Shown here: positions 59,601 through 64,000 of the stretch, piece by piece
Numbering within the stretch: the first letter of the stretch is position 1
Layout: each line of letters starts with the position of its first letter
Assembly: GCA_963969345.1 (NCBI GenBank)
Contig: OZ017769.1
Coordinates: 4,030,816-4,094,815, forward strand
Direction of reading: 5' to 3'
Length of the DNA: 64,000 bases
From: Turbatrix aceti
Taxonomy: Eukaryota > Nematoda > Chromadorea > Rhabditida > Panagrolaimidae
The notes under the pieces: generated by a model
What the model was told of the DNA's origin: nothing
The model's database searches: none
Seen by the model: the letters and a program-made list of their open reading frames with translations, nothing else
Made by a program: the position numbers and the translations under genes

Positions 59601-61069
59601 TCCATGGCGATCAAACACGCATGCTGCGCGCAACTTGTCGGAACCCGTTTTACACGACAACGAAGAATTCGTAAACTATTCATTCTCCTGGGAGTTCCCT
59701 TGAATTCAGAGTACAAATATTTAATTTGCAGACAACGATCTTGTTTATCCCGTGCCCCTGTCTGTTTTTAAGAAATTCGCGTTCCCAGATAAAGCGCCCC
59801 GCTTGCTTGCCTGCTTCGATCTCAAAAATTCAGAACACAGATAAGCGCTCGTTTGCCTCAACTTCAAAAATTCGGAACACAGATGCTATCCACAGACGAG
59901 CACGGAATCCGTGCGTCTGTGACTTGAATATTACTTCCTCCGCGCATGTTTTTTTCTGCGTTTCCTTACTTCGTAAAAAAAATTGTGCCGTGTGAAGCAG
60001 AACTAGCATGGGCCATTCAAAACACATACACACACTAGAGAGACCCGCGTGCCGTTCCTTCTTCCCGTGAGAACAAAACAACATTGTTTACAACACTCGC
60101 TCATGCCTACGAAAAAAAATCTACTGAAATTTCTGTTATCTAAACAAACTTCCAGAAAAATATAATATAACGAAAAAGCCAAGAAAAAAGCACGCATTCC
60201 AAAAAATCAAACTTTCGTGCCCAGACCCGATTGCAATTGATTTCCTTACTGTTGGTCAGGAAGGATGCCTTCTTGAGAAGACTCACGAACTGCGGCCTCC
60301 GAGTCATGCGTTCGTTGAACATGTCCACGGTCCAGGAAATATTGAGAGCGTCTTTGGAAAAAATATTCTTGATCGCGTTCAGCGAAAAATAGCATTCTGA
60401 TCTTCCGTGGTTTGTTTTCCCATGAACGACGTGATCGTTGAAGAAAAAGTGAAACCGCTGCCATTTTAGGCTCTTGACCATCTTGAGGACCATGTGCGCG
60501 AGCGTGCTGTACGTTCCCATGACTCGGGTCAGAAGGGGATAGTTTTTCTTATCGGCGAGATTGTCAGCGAGCGCGGACGTTGTTATAACGGGAACACCGT
60601 TCTCGCCCCAAAACTGCGACATCCGGGCGACCGGAGCAAGCGCGAAGACGTAAGCAAGGCCCATGACGACGTCGACCGTTCCGTTGCAGTAGTGCTCGAC
60701 CATCTTCTGTGGCCCGATCGCGTCGCAGAGCTGAGTATCCGCGTAGGAGACGCTGAGTGCATTTCTCGGGAGCAAGCCTCGCTCGTAGATGTCATCGATT
60801 GCGACGTCAAAGACCGGCTCAGATTTGGAAATTGTAAGGCGGAAGGGATTTCGCAGGGGTGAGCCTCCGTCCTGGGGCAGACCAACGACGATATTGAGTG
60901 GAAATCTGCGGTAGGAGTAGGCAAGTTGCGCAGGGGCCCCGAGCAGGACGTGTGGAAAAGGCGAGAGGGCCGCCGCGGCCCCGCCGGGCCCCGGGCCGTG
61001 CGGGAGCGCGGCTACGAGCAGCACGAGGCACAACACGGCTCTGGCTCTGGCTCTGGATCTTCGGAGCAT
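53681..61069 (-). CDS. gcy-28: Receptor-type guanylyl cyclase (natriuretic-receptor-like)
   Basis: Eleven exons: 61069-60250, 58591-58477, 58422-58221, 57992-57369, 56731-56684, 55872-55750, 55697-55040, 54985-54625, 54569-54055, 54003-53905 and 53853-53681 (1,245 aa). It makes cGMP from GTP. Order: signal peptide (about 1-30); ANF-receptor ectodomain ([19 protein letters not shown] segment); one membrane span near 503-525 followed by [20 protein letters not shown]; kinase-homology domain ([14 protein letters not shown] lacking the catalytic Asp, TDFGLADL); dimerisation helix ([20 protein letters not shown]); cyclase domain with [22 protein letters not shown] and [15 protein letters not shown]. 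The Glu and Cys of the last two are GTP-specifying. The start is the ATG at 61069; the open frame extends upstream only via a GTG. The 48-nt exon ([16 protein letters not shown]) is frame-neutral and could be alternative. The gcy-28 assignment rests on overall layout and length. Confidence 0.93.
55873..56683 (-). other. Intron of guanylyl cyclase gene carrying a GC-rich element
   Basis: 811-bp intron between the 48-nt exon and the 41-codon exon. It contains the hAT-type MITE at 56,223-56,626. Confidence 0.85.
56215..56634. mobile_element. hAT-type MITE with GGCCGG subterminal repeats and 8-bp TSD
   Basis: The element (56,223-56,626, 404 bp) starts CAAGGCATAAAATCCGGCC and ends GGCCGGTTTTATGCCTTG, giving about 18-bp terminal inverted repeats with one base insertion. 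It is flanked by identical 8-bp GTGCAGAG copies (56,215-56,222 and 56,627-56,634). The 8-bp duplication is typical of hAT transposons. Both ends carry dense, partly palindromic GGCCGGCC clusters around a very AT-rich 240-bp core. There is no coding capacity. Confidence 0.88.
56955..56999. repeat. Inverted pair of TTGCGCGCAA-type motifs
   Basis: CCTGCGCGCAACGTGCGG (56,955-56,972) and GCATGTTGCGCGCAAGCTGC (56,980-56,999) are inverted copies 7 bp apart, inside an intron of the cyclase gene. Confidence 0.75.
58592..60249 (-). other. First intron of guanylyl cyclase gene
   Basis: 1.66-kb intron, the longest of the gene (GTAAGG donor, TTTCAG acceptor). It contains a TTGCGCGCAA-type motif at 59,619-59,638, a short palindromic GGCCGGAAGGTCTTCCGGCC near 58,780-58,800, and a direct duplication of about 40 bp (TTCAAAAATTC-GAACACAGAT at about 59,825 and 59,860). 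Large first introns often carry enhancers. Confidence 0.7.
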
Positions 61070-64000
61070 TGCGACGGCCGGGGCATGGGAGCGCCGGGTT
61101 CGGAGCACGATGGCGATGGTCTCGGATCAGGAAGCAGACAGTTCCGGGCAACGACGCGGCCGGAGTTGACGAATTTTTTTGGAGAATTGAATTGCAAATG
61201 AATGACCCCGTCAAAGAGTCCAAAGCAGAAATAAAAGGTGTCACAGGAATCGCACGGGGCGCAGAGGTGGGACAAAACTTTTCCGACTTCAAACGAAACG
61301 ATCGGGTCGGATTACAAGAGCTTAGCACGAAACAAACGACGACGACGACCACTTGTCGAGTCAACAGTGAGCCCAGGAAGAAGATTGGCCCGTTGAGGAC
61401 GAATGCGATGCCGCGAAGCCTTCTTGGACGACGCTGGGCCGTCGATGAATGACAAATCCTCCTCGACTCGGTTGGGTACGCGAGGGAGGGACGGAGGAGG
61501 AGGGGGGCACAAAACCGACCAGCAGGGAAGGCAGAGCAGCGACAGCGTCAGCAGTCAACGACGAAGACGACAACGACAACGAGTCAGGCTGAGCGTTGCT
61601 TTTTCGCCTCGTGCACACTTTTCCGAGGGAGGGGGGAGGGCACGGAGGACGAGGAGGCGGCGTAGTAGCGCTGCTGTGCCGTCGAAGTCGCCACGATGGA
61701 CGCGAGACGAGTCTGCTTTATTTCTCTTCGTGGTTTTTTTTTTGTTGTGTTGTCCAGGGTACACTCCGGGCAGAGTTTTGAGTAATCGACGTCTGCGCCA
61801 GGCCGCCTAGCACGGGATGTGCACGCGTCGTTGACGGTCCACGGTTCTCGACCAGAGCCAGACGACGACGACAACGACGACGGGATGATCGTTAGCGCCG
61901 GCAGCAACCAATTACGTGTCGTAGACCAGCGAGGAAGATGAAGTGAAGCAATCCGACGTAGACGTCTTGGGACCTTCTGATGTGCAGATTAAGGGGTTTA
62001 ACGCATTCACTAGGACCCGAAGAGGCTAACTCAGGGGCAAAAATGAGTTTTTCGAGTGCAACAGACCCGCAGGCTCATATTAATCATCACAGGTGTCAGA
62101 AGTAGGCGTCCACCTGTCAGTCACACGTTTATGTTGCGGCAGGTCAGGTCAATCGATTGCACCTCATCTCTAGCGTCCGCCTTCGAGGGCAAATTCCCCA
62201 TGTCTTGGCAAATTCCAAAACATTTTTCTTTGGAATTCAAAAAATTTCCCAAAAGTCGAGCTAGACGTTTTCTAAGACAGATTCGTCTTTAACGTTCTCA
62301 CGCAAGGAAGCAAGCGTGCATGATGCCTGCTTAATTTTTCATGCCAAGGAAACGGACGAGTTCAAGTGCTCTTGAACGGCGTCCGTTCCTTCTACGTCTT
62401 AATTTGGTAATCCGGATGACGTCGCAGCTGCCCCCAGAGAGGCCCAAATTCAAAATTCGGCGCGCGTCGAACTACGACTTCCTGCGTTGGTCGCCGGGGC
62501 GGCTATCTCATTTGGCGGCCCCATGTGGATGTTAATTAACCTCAGTGCCTCGAGTGCCGCAGCGGGGAGCGCGTGAGTCAAGAGGCGTTCTGCCGACCTT
62601 CAATCGTCTTCTTCATTTGTGGCAGGGTTCTCATCATGGCTCCCTCGCGGCTTGGCTTTATCTCTCTCCGTGGCCTTTGGCATGGCAATTCGCGACTCGA
62701 CGGCGACTGCGAAAGCGATGACCGACCGCGCCCAGCCACGACGGCAGGGTGGCTCGCTTCCTTCCCCGTAGGCGCGTCCGGGCGCGACGTTGACGTCCTG
62801 TTCCTCAGAAGAATTCTTAAGGCAGCCCTGAGTCAGAATAGACCGCCGTGAACCGCAAAAAAATTCTACGCCGTTCCAAGTAGCCAGAAATAGCCTCCCA
62901 CGAAAACGAGCACGCCTTGGGAAATGATAAAAATGTATTTTTATATTTTTTAGCACGAAAAATGACATCTAAAATTTATTTTTGCACATCCGGCAGAGGG
63001 TGGGGTTGTCAGTTTGAAACAACGACCTTGCTTGGAAACTTTTTGTTTGTTTACATTATTTTATTTTATTTTGAAAAGCAATTTTGAGTTTGAGTTTTTT
63101 TATGCTTGCAATTGACAGCTTGTTAGCAGCGTCACGCCCAGCCCCGTCAAAGGCATTTTCAATCGATGACACGGTCCTCGTAGACAAATAAAATCAATTC
63201 GGGGACGTCAATTAAACGCCAGCAGCTGTTGGCGTTGGTTGGCACATGCTGGCTGGCCTTTGTGGGGGGCTTTTGTTCAGCGCACCCGGCCGTGGACATC
63301 TCCACACATCCACATCCACATCCACATCCGCGTCAGCAATTCTGATGCTCACTCACATCACCCGTCCGGCCTTTGCCCTGACCGGCCGCGAAGCTTTGAA
63401 AAATGTCGTCATACCCATGCCCGTGCTCGTGCTCGTGCTCGTCTTCCCAGCTTCGTTCTGCGCTGGTCAATCAAATTACATACACACACTCACACACAGA
63501 CGCGTGCTCACGTGGGCATTGGCATTCAGGAGCCTCGTACCCTCACACTTGCTCACTCAAGAACTTGTTCACTTGTTCGCTCGAATGAAGAGGGTTGTTT
63601 CTTCTCTTACTTATGTTAGCCAGTTGCATTCATTCTCCGAGGGCCGAGTTTTTTTATCCACCGCAAATTATGCCTTCCTGCAAGGCACCGGATCCGTAGT
63701 AAATACGTCTGCAGGAGGAATGCTATGAGTAAAATTGATTGACGGGTAATTAATAAAACCTCTCGGAAATTTAACTCAAGTACCAGGGTTGGTAATTATG
63801 GCACAGTGGCACAGAGAACGAACACGGAAGCATCTTATTTGGGTTAGTTCTGCAGTTTTTTTTGATTCGACAAAAGGCCACAAACTTGGAACTAATGAAG
63901 AGCAAGAAGTTGGGTTTCCAGTAAATTGAGGGTTTTTTAAAAACTCCAAAAAAGTACCCAGTTTCTCAAAAAACATTTAAAATGCCAGCCATGGCTGCAA
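61070..64000. other. CpG-rich 5' region of the cyclase gene, then no gene seen
   Basis: 61,070-61,900 is CpG-rich and, on the minus strand, resembles a long 5' UTR or promoter: CGT/CGA-rich pyrimidine stretches and no ATG-initiated credible frame. Frames on both strands overlap and are low-complexity. 62,000-64,000 holds no supported exon. It contains a compact hairpin (62,346), a CCACAT repeat near 63,302 and a CA-rich stretch near 63,480. Confidence 0.5.
62346..62391. repeat. Compact near-perfect hairpin of about 20 bp
   Basis: AAGGAAACGGACG-A-GTTCAAG, tetraloop TGCT, then CTTGAAC-GG-CGTCCGTTCCTT. Nearly every base pairs. It could be a structured RNA or a foldback. It is too short for a typical miRNA precursor. 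Confidence 0.75.

Noticed and set aside
61069..61108. Thirteen extra N-terminal codons for the cyclase
   Set aside because: The upstream start codon is GTG; the ATG at 61,069 is directly followed by a good signal peptide.
60898..61452. 184-codon plus-strand frame opposite the cyclase first exon
   Set aside because: It is a shadow of the CpG-rich first exon and 5' region of the minus-strand cyclase gene; Arg/Gly/Ala-rich.
1..64000. CRISPR array, bacterial operon or phage features
   Set aside because: Spliced exons, 7TM receptors and a receptor guanylyl cyclase show animal DNA. No regularly spaced repeat with unique spacers was seen.

Overview
Eukaryotic DNA, most likely from a nematode. Three things point there: a natriuretic-receptor-type guanylyl cyclase closest in layout to C. 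elegans GCY-28; a six-gene tandem array of seven-transmembrane chemoreceptors with an Sra-superfamily-like signature; and short introns (down to about 48 nt) ending in T-rich TTTTCAG-type acceptors. The genus cannot be fixed from sequence alone. The DNA is AT-rich with many A or T homopolymer runs, so exons stand out as CpG-rich islands.

Layout. Positions 1-32,800 are a gene-poor block with no supported gene. It holds hairpins, perfect palindromes, short tandem repeats, a MITE-like element (31,028-31,241), a 390-bp-period duplication (28.7-29.2 kb) and a possible coding relic (22.9-23.5 kb). Positions 32,810-37,040 are derived from retroelements. Two intact Gag-only genes with CCHC zinc knuckles lie in tandem on the minus strand, with traces of a third unit, an eroded LTR and a 341-bp solo LTR. 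The solo LTR has a 5-bp target duplication and interrupts an unidentified open frame. Positions 37,497-41,578 hold a head-to-head pair: a divergent importin-alpha-like ARM protein (minus) and a BTB-BACK protein (plus), with a 16-bp perfect palindrome in the middle of their 281-bp shared promoter.

Positions 41,831-53,008 hold six intact, same-strand, four-exon 7TM receptor genes (302-309 aa) with identical intron positions. All six share an approximately 20-bp element containing TAATCC, 70-110 bp upstream of the ATG. The genes form two subtypes arranged roughly alternately. Positions 53,681-61,069 hold the eleven-exon receptor guanylyl cyclase (about 1,245 aa), also minus strand, with a GC-rich hAT-type MITE in one intron. 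Positions 61,070-64,000 are its CpG-rich upstream region.

Receptor guanylyl cyclases and Sra-superfamily receptors both act in nematode chemosensory signalling, so the right third of the window may be a sensory neighbourhood. That is inference: only the proximity and the shared motif among the receptor genes are directly visible. Exon boundaries were read by hand from GT/AG signals, frame continuity and paralogue comparison. They are internally consistent, since every summed CDS is a multiple of three, but they are not backed by transcripts.
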